Source of the DNA: an uncultured Actinomycetes bacterium
Lineage (GTDB): Bacteria > Actinomycetota > Thermoleophilia > Solirubrobacterales > 70-9
Direction of reading: 5' to 3'
NCBI GenBank assembly: GCA_946479725.1
Contig: CAMLHB010000160.1
Coordinates: 1-5,460, forward strand
DNA length: 5,460 bases
Every line of letters starts with the position of its first letter. Position 1 is the first letter of the stretch. The notes under the pieces were generated by a model. That model was not told the origin of the DNA, did no database searches, and worked only from the letters and a program-made list of their open reading frames with translations. The translations under genes were made by a program, and so were the position numbers. Below, piece by piece: positions 1 to 5,460 of this stretch.

Positions 1-595
1 GCAGCCCGGCCTCCTTGAAGCGCTTGTCCCAGTAGTCCTCGCGGGCGATGAAGACCGGCAGGCAGTTGACGAAGCCGACGCCGGCGGCGAGCGCCTGCTC
101 GACGTACCACTTGGTCGCCTCCTCGGAGCCGACCGGGAGGTAACAGACGAGGACGTCGGCCTTGGTCTCCTTGAGGATGCCGACGACGTCCGCGGTTTCG
201 CCCGGGGCTTTGGTGATCTTCTCTTTCAGGTACTTGCCGAGCCCGTCGTGGGTCATCCCGCGCTGGACGGTGATCCCGAGGTTCGGGACGTCGGCGAACT
301 TGATCGTGTCGTTCTGCCCCGACCAGATCGCCTCGCCGAGGTCCTTGCCGACCTTCTCGGAGTCGATGTCGAAGGCGGCGACGAACTCGACGTCGCGGAC
401 GTGGTAGCCGCCGAGGTCGACGTGCATCAGGCCCGGCACTTCGTCGCTCGGGTCCGCGTCCTTGTAGTACTGGACGCCCTGGATGAAGCTGTTGGCGCAG
501 TTGCCGACGCCGACGATCGCGACCCGGACCTTCTCGTCCGTGCGGCCGACGCCGTTGCTGTGGCCGTTGCCGTTGGCTCCGTTGCTCTCACTCAT
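1..595 (-). CDS. ino1: Inositol-3-phosphate synthase (myo-inositol-1-phosphate synthase), N-terminal part, cut by window edge
   Basis: This cytosolic NAD-dependent enzyme converts D-glucose 6-phosphate to 1D-myo-inositol 3-phosphate, the first step towards inositol lipids and, in many actinobacteria, mycothiol. The visible 198 residues resemble mycobacterial Ino1 closely. The Rossmann dinucleotide-binding stretch [10 protein letters not shown] lies at about residues 25-34, followed by VPGLMHV (53-59), [13 protein letters not shown] (64-76), TVQRG (109-113) and LPVGSEEA (153-160). The actinobacterial protein is usually about 360 residues, so roughly 45% lies beyond base 1. The ATG at 595-593 is supported by a purine-rich GGAGGA (607-612) 11 nt upstream. 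Residues 3-15 form an Asn/Gly-rich tail ([13 protein letters not shown]) that the core fold does not need. It is the last visible gene of a leftward cluster, 60 nt after the CDP-alcohol transferase stop, which points to co-transcription for inositol phospholipid synthesis. Family assignment is very secure; the operon role is inference. Confidence 0.96.
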   Translation of the reverse strand, partial: MSESNGANGNGHSNGVGRTDEKVRVAIVGVGNCANSFIQGVQYYKDADPSDEVPGLMHVDLGGYHVRDVEFVAAFDIDSEKVGKDLGEAIWSGQNDTIKFADVPNLGITVQRGMTHDGLGKYLKEKITKAPGETADVVGILKETKADVLVCYLPVGSEEATKWYVEQALAAGVGFVNCLPVFIAREDYWDKRFKEAGL

Positions 596-606
596 TGATT
601 CGGAAG

Positions 607-612
607 TCCTCC
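607..612 (-). promoter_or_regulatory. Ribosome binding site of ino1
   Basis: On the minus strand this reads GGAGGA and ends 11 nt before the ATG at 595-593. It is a strong match to the anti-Shine-Dalgarno sequence and fixes the ino1 start. The two upstream genes of the same cluster have no comparable site. Confidence 0.7.
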
Positions 613-655
613 TGGATTGCGCTGGGTGGCTGAAGACACCGGGTGGCTTCGCTGG

Positions 656-1330
656 TTACACGTCCCCAGCGTCGCCGTTGACGTCCTTGACGCCGGAGGC
701 CTCGCCGGAAAGCTCGTTTCTCACATGCCATACCCGCTGGAACGTCGTCAATATCGTCAAGGCGGCGATCACGTAGACCGCCGGCGCCAGCAGTTCGAAA
801 TCGCCGATTCCGGCGCCCTTGGCGAAGATCAGGCCGATCGAAAGTATCACCACGCGAACCGGCCTCGTGGCCAAGCCAACCTTGCATTCGACCCCCAGCG
901 CCTCGGCCCGGGCGCGGGTGTAGGAGACCATCAGCGAAAAGAGGACGGCGGCCACGCACATCGCCGCCGCGAAGTCGTCGCCTTCGACCGCGAAGTAGCC
1001 GGCGACGGCGGTCAGCACGATCCCCTCCTCGATCCGGTCCAGGGTCGAGTCGAGGAAGGCACCGAACAGCGTCCCCTTGCCCGACATCCGCGAGTAGCGG
1101 CCGTCGAGGGTGTCGCAGACCGAGCCGAGGACAAAGGCGACGCCGGCGAGGAAGAAGAGCCGCTGGGTGACCAACACGGCGGCGATCACGTTGCCCAGCA
1201 GGCCGACCATCGAGATCGCGTTCGGGGTCAGCCGCGACTCGATCAGGCGGTTGCGCGCGTAGGCACGCAGCTCCTGCCCGTTGCGGGCACTGGCACGACT
1301 GCTGCGCCGGGGCGGCGCCGAGGGTCCCAT
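656..1330 (-). CDS. CDP-alcohol phosphatidyltransferase, probable phosphatidylinositol phosphate synthase (PgsA1-like)
   Basis: This integral membrane enzyme transfers a phosphatidyl group from CDP-diacylglycerol to an alcohol. The family signature is complete: Asp73, Asp76-Gly77, Arg81, Gly90, Asp94 and Asp98 fit DxxDGxx(A/S)R-x8-GxxxDxxxD, with Ser80 in place of the common Ala. These Asp residues bind the catalytic divalent metals. About six hydrophobic segments are visible (roughly 39-57, 58-72, 100-114, 117-138, 157-175 and 178-196). The stretch SYTRARAEALG (136-146) followed by RPVRVV (156-161) resembles actinobacterial phosphatidylinositol phosphate synthase rather than glycerol-phosphate enzymes. 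Length, 224 residues, is normal for the family. The next gene is ino1, whose product would be the alcohol substrate, and this strengthens the inositol assignment. ATG 1330-1328 is the first plausible start, 14 nt after the PAP2 stop. No good Shine-Dalgarno is seen, so translational coupling is likely. A phosphatidylglycerol phosphate synthase role cannot be excluded. Confidence 0.88.
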   Translation of the reverse strand: MGPSAPPRRSSRASARNGQELRAYARNRLIESRLTPNAISMVGLLGNVIAAVLVTQRLFFLAGVAFVLGSVCDTLDGRYSRMSGKGTLFGAFLDSTLDRIEEGIVLTAVAGYFAVEGDDFAAAMCVAAVLFSLMVSYTRARAEALGVECKVGLATRPVRVVILSIGLIFAKGAGIGDFELLAPAVYVIAALTILTTFQRVWHVRNELSGEASGVKDVNGDAGDV

Positions 1331-1344
1331 CGGCTGTGAGGGTA

Positions 1345-2133
1345 TTACGCCTCGGCCTCTTGCGGGGCGGGAGCGCGGCCGGGAACGCGGAAGGCCCAGG
1401 CTTCCGGCCGCGCCTGGGCGAGCCGCAGGGCGGCGAGGGCGGCGCAGAGGGCGACGGTCCAGCCGAGCGCCGCGTCGACCCAGTAGTGGTTGGCGGTGAC
1501 GATCGTCACCCAGGAGACGAGCAGCGGCCAGAACGCCCACCAGGCTTTCGCCCACCAGTGGCGGCAGACCATGATGCCGCTGCCGCCGATCATCATCGCG
1601 AAGGCGCAGTGCATGCTCGGCACCGCCGCGTAGGGGTTGATGAAGATCTTCGCCACGGTCGAGTCGTGGCCGACCTCGGCGTACTTGGTCAGCGTGTCGA
1701 CGAAGCCGTACTGGGGATACATCCGCGGCGGCGCGGTCGGGAACAGCGTGTAGCCGACCAGCGCCAGCCCCATCGAGACGACGAACATGTTGCGCACGAA
1801 GTAATAGGACTCGTTGCGGAACAGGTAGAGCCAGACCAGGAACCCGAGCGCGATCGAGAACTGGGCGTTGAGGTAGATCTGGTTGGCGACGTCGATCACG
1901 GCCTGGGCGGGGAGGAAGAATGCCTGCAGGCTGGGCTCGAAGAAGGTGTGGGTGCTTCGCTCGAAGTCGATCACGTTCTGGCCGTGGACCAGCGCGACTT
2001 CCCGCTCGCCGTCGGCGATCCCGCGCACGAACGTATAGGCGAGGTCGACGCCGACGAGGACGACGACCTGGCGACCGAGGTCGCCCCAGCCCTTGGGCAG
2101 GCGGGCGGTGATGGCGGCGAAGGCACGGGACAC
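1345..2133 (-). CDS. PAP2-superfamily, AUR1/inositolphosphotransferase-like membrane protein
   Basis: This polytopic membrane protein of 262 residues has a PAP2-type (lipid phosphate phosphatase/phosphotransferase) active site. Hydrophobic segments lie at roughly 22-36, 92-104, 112-131, 176-189, 197-213 and 221-238. The key motifs are FPTAPPRM (131-138), PSMHCAFA (172-179) and TANHYWVD (213-220). They give the expected catalytic His175 and the His216/Asp220 pair. The FPTAPPR element, together with a histidine-containing PSMH motif, is typical of the AUR1/inositol phosphorylceramide synthase-like branch (Pfam PAP2_3), not classical phosphatidate phosphatases with a KxxxxxxRP motif. It lies upstream of the CDP-alcohol transferase and ino1, so a role in inositol lipids is likely: either dephosphorylating phosphatidylinositol phosphate or transferring inositol phosphate to another lipid. 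The GTG start at 2133 is the first possible start after an in-frame stop at 2160-2158. It has no Shine-Dalgarno but lies 9 nt after a TACAAT box, which suggests a leaderless mRNA. The exact reaction is unknown. Confidence 0.87.
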   Translation of the reverse strand: MSRAFAAITARLPKGWGDLGRQVVVLVGVDLAYTFVRGIADGEREVALVHGQNVIDFERSTHTFFEPSLQAFFLPAQAVIDVANQIYLNAQFSIALGFLVWLYLFRNESYYFVRNMFVVSMGLALVGYTLFPTAPPRMYPQYGFVDTLTKYAEVGHDSTVAKIFINPYAAVPSMHCAFAMMIGGSGIMVCRHWWAKAWWAFWPLLVSWVTIVTANHYWVDAALGWTVALCAALAALRLAQARPEAWAFRVPGRAPAPQEAEA

Positions 2134-2173
2134 GAACCAACGATTGTAGCCCCGCCGTTAACGCCCCAATAGG
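2134..2173. promoter_or_regulatory. Divergent promoter region between the inositol-lipid cluster and the glycosylase gene
   Basis: Only 40 bp separate the two divergent starts, so both promoters must overlap here or lie partly in coding sequence. On the minus strand TACAAT (2148-2143) matches the -10 consensus at five of six positions and ends 9 nt before the GTG of the PAP2 gene. A weak TTGGGG (2169-2164) lies 15 nt further upstream. The spacing implies transcription starting at or next to the GTG. An 8-bp palindrome, CGTTAACG, sits at 2156-2163. No convincing promoter is visible for the rightward gene. Confidence 0.4.
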
Positions 2174-2884
2174 GTGGCGCCCGTGAGCTGGAAGCGGCCG
2201 GACAAGCGGCGGGTGCGGACGATCCGCGACCGGCTGCGGGAGACCTACGGGATACCCGCCGAGGAGCCGCACGGGGACCCGGTCGGCGAGCTGGTGAAGA
2301 CGGTCCTCTCCCAGCACACCAACGACCGCAACCGCGACGTCGCCTTCGCCCGGCTGCGCGAGCGCTACCCCAGCTGGGAGCAGGTGCGGGACGCCCCGGT
2401 CGCCGAGCTCGAGGAGGCGATCCGGCCCGGCGGCCTCGCCAAGCAGAAGGCACCGCGGATCCAGGCGATCCTCGAACAGCTGGGCGACCCCCCCGACCTC
2501 GACTGGACCGAGACCGCCCCGCGCGAGGAGTCGCTCGAATACCTCCTCTCGCTGCCCGGCGTCGGCCGCAAAACCGCCGCCTGCGTCCTCATCTTCACCT
2601 GGGGGATCCCGGAGATCCCGGTCGACGTCCACGTCCACCGGGTCGGCGGCCGCCTCGGCCTTTTCCCCGCCAAGGCCTCCTTTGAGAAGGCCCACGACGA
2701 GATGCTGGCGGTCGTCCCGCCCGAGGACGCGCACGAGCTCCACGTCAACCTGATCCGGCACGGCCGCGCCGTCTGCCGGCCGAAACCGATCTGCGGCGAG
2801 TGCGCCCTGCGGCGGCTGTGCCCCTGGTACCGGGAGAACCGCGCAACCCTCGTGGCAGCGCCTCCCGGCGGCAAGCGCCAGTAG
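2174..2884 (+). CDS. Endonuclease III-like HhH-GPD DNA glycosylase/AP lyase with iron-sulfur cluster
   Basis: This base-excision repair enzyme removes oxidised pyrimidines or similar lesions and cuts abasic sites by beta-elimination. It has 236 residues against about 211 in E. coli Nth. The order of elements is VKTVLSQHTND (41-51), corresponding to the LSAQATD region of Nth; the helix-hairpin-helix LPGVGRKTA (127-135) with the catalytic Lys133; and PVDVHVHR (149-156) with the catalytic Asp151. A four-cysteine 4Fe-4S loop follows at Cys201, Cys207, Cys210 and Cys216. Having both Lys and Asp predicts a bifunctional glycosylase/lyase; MutY lacks this Lys. The cysteine spacing is C-x5-C-x2-C-x5-C, one residue shorter in the first gap than the usual x6. 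The first GTG (2174) is reported. A second in-frame GTG at 2183 is preceded by the weakly Shine-Dalgarno-like AGGGTGG and is a real alternative. Lesion specificity cannot be read from the sequence, and nth would be a loose name. Confidence 0.9.
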   Translation: MAPVSWKRPDKRRVRTIRDRLRETYGIPAEEPHGDPVGELVKTVLSQHTNDRNRDVAFARLRERYPSWEQVRDAPVAELEEAIRPGGLAKQKAPRIQAILEQLGDPPDLDWTETAPREESLEYLLSLPGVGRKTAACVLIFTWGIPEIPVDVHVHRVGGRLGLFPAKASFEKAHDEMLAVVPPEDAHELHVNLIRHGRAVCRPKPICGECALRRLCPWYRENRATLVAAPPGGKRQ

Positions 2885-2899
2885 TATGCGCGCCGCCGT

Positions 2900-3325
2900 A
2901 TGAGCAAGCGCACCTTCATCTGGTTCGGGGTCCTCGTCCTCGTCCTCGCCGTCGTCATCCCCTTCGCCGCCTTCCGCGCCAAGGGCGACGGCAAGACCGG
3001 TGAGGACAGCGTGCCCGCGAGCCTCGAAGGCGCTCAGTCCCTCTTCGTCACCAACTGCGGCACCTGCCACACGCTCTACAGCGCCGGCACCGACGGCAAC
3101 TACGCGCCTAACCTCGACGAACTACTGGCCGCCAGTGGGCCGCCCGAAGGCGACCCGAAAACGGTCGAAAGCACGATCAAGTCGACCGAAGGCCGCGTCC
3201 TCAACGCGATCGAAAACGGCGTCGACAGCTCGACCACGCCGGGCCGCATGCCCGCCGGCATCCTCAACGAAGAGCAGGCGAAGGAAGTCTCCGAATTCGT
3301 CGCCCGCACCGCTGGCGAGGGCTGA
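2900..3325 (+). CDS. Membrane-anchored monoheme cytochrome c
   Basis: This 141-residue c-type cytochrome is predicted to sit on the outer face of the cytoplasmic membrane and shuttle electrons. Residues 7-26 are a single hydrophobic segment after MSKRTF, acting as a signal anchor or uncleaved signal. A flexible linker follows, then the heme site CGTCH at 53-57. Met117 in GRMPAG is the probable distal axial ligand. The SLFVTNCGTCHTL region and final FVARTAGEG helix match the small cytochrome c fold (cytochrome c class I, CbaB/CccA-like in size). Only one heme motif is present. The gene starts 15 nt after the glycosylase stop and no Shine-Dalgarno is seen, so it may be translated by coupling or from a short leader. 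No oxidase, reductase or cytochrome maturation gene is in view, so its redox partner is unknown. Start ATG 2900 places the anchor at the very N-terminus, as expected. Confidence 0.9.
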   Translation: MSKRTFIWFGVLVLVLAVVIPFAAFRAKGDGKTGEDSVPASLEGAQSLFVTNCGTCHTLYSAGTDGNYAPNLDELLAASGPPEGDPKTVESTIKSTEGRVLNAIENGVDSSTTPGRMPAGILNEEQAKEVSEFVARTAGEG

Positions 3326-3339
3326 GCGGAATTCCGCTC
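3324..3339. repeat. Perfect 16-bp palindrome overlapping the cytochrome stop codon
   Basis: GAGCGGAATTCCGCTC is its own reverse complement. In RNA it would fold as a 6-bp GC-rich stem with an AATT loop, starting within the TGA stop. No T-run follows on either strand, so it is not a textbook intrinsic terminator. It could be a weak or Rho-assisted 3' end, an mRNA-stabilising hairpin or a dimeric protein binding site. Confidence 0.55.
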
Positions 3340-3463
3340 GCCACCGATTCGAACTCGCCTAAGCTGGGTTCTTAAGTAGTGGAAGGCGTCGGGCGCTGCC
3401 CGAGGGAGCGCCGGCACATCCAGACCGCTCGCGAGGGGAGCGGCGAACGAGGAGGAGCTCCAC
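3340..3463 (+). promoter_or_regulatory. Upstream region and structured 5' leader of the secreted EEP gene
   Basis: No gene is seen here. The first part (3345-3380) is less GC-rich and contains TTCGAA and two weak -10-like boxes, TAAGCT (3360-3365) and TTAAGT (3372-3377). No good -35 was found at proper spacing, so the promoter position is uncertain. Two potential hairpins follow: TCGGGC/GCCCGA (3389-3394 with 3398-3403) and CCGCTC/GAGCGG (3425-3430 with 3438-3443). The second lies just ahead of the ribosome binding site. I do not recognise a known riboswitch class. Confidence 0.35.
3451..3457 (+). promoter_or_regulatory. Strong ribosome binding site that fixes a TTG start
   Basis: GGAGGAG lies 6 nt before the TTG at 3464-3466 (GGAGG alone is 8 nt before it). 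The next in-frame ATG is at 3494, too far to use this site, so the rare TTG start is favoured. This choice also gives a signal peptide with a normal charged N-terminal region. Confidence 0.75.
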
Positions 3464-4627
3464 TTGACTCTCAACCGAACCGTGACGACCCGGATGGCGG
3501 CGGTCGCGCTGCTGGCGATCGCGCTCGCCTGCACCGCATTCGCCGGCTTCGCCCAGGCCAAGACCAAGGGCTCGCTCGTCAAAGTGATGACGCGCAACCT
3601 CTATCTCGGCGCCGACCTGACTCCGGCGATCGAATCAAAATCGACCTCCGAATTCATCGAGGCGAACGGCGGCATCTACCGCCAGGTCGAAGCGACCAAC
3701 TTCCCCGTCCGGGCCAAGGGCCTGGCCAAGGAGATCCTCCAGAACGAACCCGACCTGGTCGGCCTGCAGGAGGTCGCGCTGTGGCGGACCGCGCCCCCCT
3801 CGCTCGGCCCGGTCTTCTCGGGCAAGCCGGAAGCGACCACGGTCAAGTACGACTTCCTCAAGCTGCTGCTGGCGCAGCTGAACAAGAAGAAAGCCCTTTA
3901 CAAGCCGGTCGTCGTTCAGGACGAGTTCGACTTCGAGGCCCCCGCCGACGCCAACGGGCAGCCGGGCGACGGGCCGGGAGGTCAGGGAGTGCTGGCGAAC
4001 GCCGAGACCAACGCCCGCCTGACGATGCGGGACGTGATCCTCAAGCGGCTGCACTCGGGGGTCGCCACCTCCAACCCGAAGAGCGGCCACTTCGCGCACC
4101 TGCTGGTCGAGAAAGTCGCCGGCAGCAAAGAAATCGCCGTCACCCGCGGCTGGACCACGGTTGACGCCAAGGTCCGCGGCGGCAGGAAGTTCCACTTCGT
4201 CAACACCCACCTGGAGGCCTTCGATAACGAGGCCGAATACCCGAGCGTCCGGGCCCAGCAGGCCTCGGAGCTGGTCGCACCCGGCGGCCCCGCCACCAGC
4301 AAGCTGCCGGTCATCCTCGTCGGCGACCTCAACTCCGACGTCAAGACGGAAGTCAAGCCGGGCGACGGGCAGGCCTACCGGGTGATGAAGCAGGCCGGCT
4401 TCCGCGAGCGGGCGACCGACAAACCGACGGGCTGCTGCATCGACAGCTCCTACGACCTCAAAACCGGCACCAGCGCCGAGATGAACCACAAGGTCGACCA
4501 CATCATGACCAACGCTCCGAAGCAGGTGAAGCTGCTCGACTCGAAGGTCACCGGCCGCAGCAAGACCAACGGCTACTGGGACTCCGACCACGCGGGCCTC
4601 TTCAGCGCCCTCACCCTGCTCCGCTAG
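3464..4627 (+). CDS. Secreted endonuclease/exonuclease/phosphatase (EEP) family metal-dependent hydrolase
   Basis: This 387-residue enzyme is predicted to be exported. Residues 1-32 form a Sec signal peptide: Arg5 and Arg10, a hydrophobic core at about 11-30, and a likely AQA cleavage site after 32. The mature part carries the whole EEP (DNase I/sphingomyelinase/inositol polyphosphate phosphatase fold) catalytic set: Asn45 in TRNLYLG, metal-binding Glu103 in GLQEV, His249 in NTHLEAF, Asp288 and Asn290 in VGDLNSD, Asp345 in VDHIM and the terminal SDH (374-376). A vicinal pair Cys324-Cys325 precedes this and may form a disulfide after export. The family cleaves phosphodiester or phosphomonoester bonds, but nucleic acid, phospholipid and sugar-phosphate substrates cannot be told apart here. 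It starts with TTG behind a strong ribosome binding site and ends before a clear terminator, so it is probably its own transcription unit. The function call is at superfamily level only. Confidence 0.9.
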   Translation: MTLNRTVTTRMAAVALLAIALACTAFAGFAQAKTKGSLVKVMTRNLYLGADLTPAIESKSTSEFIEANGGIYRQVEATNFPVRAKGLAKEILQNEPDLVGLQEVALWRTAPPSLGPVFSGKPEATTVKYDFLKLLLAQLNKKKALYKPVVVQDEFDFEAPADANGQPGDGPGGQGVLANAETNARLTMRDVILKRLHSGVATSNPKSGHFAHLLVEKVAGSKEIAVTRGWTTVDAKVRGGRKFHFVNTHLEAFDNEAEYPSVRAQQASELVAPGGPATSKLPVILVGDLNSDVKTEVKPGDGQAYRVMKQAGFRERATDKPTGCCIDSSYDLKTGTSAEMNHKVDHIMTNAPKQVKLLDSKVTGRSKTNGYWDSDHAGLFSALTLLR

Positions 4628-4647
4628 CCACCGCACTGCCGAGGGGC

Positions 4648-4674
4648 AAGCGGGCGCCCCCGGGCGCCCGCTTT
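4648..4674 (+). terminator. Intrinsic terminator after the EEP gene
   Basis: An 11-bp perfect stem (AAGCGGGCGCC, 4648-4658, with its complement at 4663-4673) closes a 4-nt CCCG loop and ends in TTT. It lies 20 nt after the TAG stop. The T-tract is short, as is common in GC-rich actinobacteria, but the stem is very stable. It separates the EEP transcript from dnaK. Confidence 0.8.
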
Positions 4675-4681
4675 CGGCTGC

Positions 4682-4709
4682 TTGCAATCAAATTCATATC
4701 TGCCATACT
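4682..4709 (+). promoter_or_regulatory. Candidate vegetative promoter of dnaK
   Basis: TTGCAA (4682-4687) and CATACT (4704-4709) each match the sigma-70 type -35 and -10 consensus at four of six positions, with a 16-nt spacer. They lie in the most AT-rich stretch of the window, just after the terminator, and would give a leader of about 50 nt. A direct repeat CTGCCA (4700-4705 and 4708-4713, period 8) spans the -10. I could not find a HAIR (HspR) or CIRCE (HrcA) operator in this region. Confidence 0.4.
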
Positions 4710-4726
4710 GCCACTTAGATTTCTAG

Positions 4727-5460
<734 letters not shown>

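Noticed and set aside
617..1339. Rightward 240-codon open frame opposite the CDP-alcohol transferase
   Set aside because: It is antisense to a gene with a full catalytic signature, with charged low-information composition and no start signal.
1336..2172. Rightward 278-codon open frame opposite the PAP2 gene
   Set aside because: It is Asp/Glu/Gly/Arg-rich shadow sequence without a recognisable fold, while the opposite strand has clear PAP2 motifs and membrane segments.
2882..2887. TAGTAT as a -10 box for the cytochrome gene
   Set aside because: No -35-like sequence is found at normal spacing, and the box overlaps the glycosylase stop codon. Read-through from the upstream gene is simpler.
656..3070. 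A very long leftward open frame of 804 codons
   Set aside because: Only the part from 1330 down encodes a recognisable protein (the CDP-alcohol transferase). The rest is antisense to the PAP2, glycosylase and cytochrome genes and has the Arg/Pro/Gly-rich composition of GC-rich shadow frames.
3518..3535. Possible lipoprotein signal at Cys23 of the EEP protein
   Set aside because: The residues before the cysteine (Ala-Leu-Ala) fit the lipobox poorly, and a better AQA signal peptidase I site lies nine residues later.
3635..4687. Leftward 350-codon open frame opposite the EEP gene
   Set aside because: It runs antisense to a gene with all catalytic motifs, crosses the terminator hairpin, and shows no domain or ribosome binding site.

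Overview
The window is high-GC DNA with strong G/C bias at third codon positions. It reads as a chromosomal segment of an actinobacterium. The actinobacterial-type inositol-3-phosphate synthase, the phosphatidylinositol-phosphate-synthase-like CDP-alcohol transferase, GTG and TTG starts, and several starts without a visible Shine-Dalgarno sequence all fit this. A deep-branching lineage such as Thermoleophilia/Solirubrobacterales is my guess from overall protein resemblance; the window contains no rRNA or other marker that would prove it.

Layout. From 2133 down to the left edge, three genes run leftward as a probable operon: a PAP2/AUR1-type membrane phosphatase or phosphotransferase (2133-1345), a CDP-alcohol phosphatidyltransferase (1330-656) and the first 198 codons of myo-inositol-3-phosphate synthase, ino1 (595 to beyond base 1). 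Separated by about 40 bp and running rightward are an endonuclease III-like DNA glycosylase (2174-2884) and, 15 nt later, a small membrane-anchored monoheme cytochrome c (2900-3325). After a 138-bp spacer with a perfect palindrome and two potential hairpins comes a secreted endonuclease/exonuclease/phosphatase (EEP) family enzyme (3464-4627) with a TTG start and strong ribosome binding site. It is closed by a clear intrinsic terminator (4648-4674). A short AT-richer promoter region follows, then the start of dnaK (4766 to beyond 5460).

How the genes fit together. The leftward trio forms a plausible inositol-phospholipid module. Ino1 makes inositol 3-phosphate from glucose 6-phosphate, and the CDP-alcohol transferase could join it to CDP-diacylglycerol to give phosphatidylinositol phosphate. 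The PAP2 protein could remove the phosphate or move an inositol-phosphate headgroup to another lipid. This is the most interesting content of the window. The rightward genes look like ordinary DNA repair, electron-transfer, secreted hydrolase and chaperone functions, with no obvious shared pathway. I saw no mobile element, CRISPR array, tRNA or rRNA.
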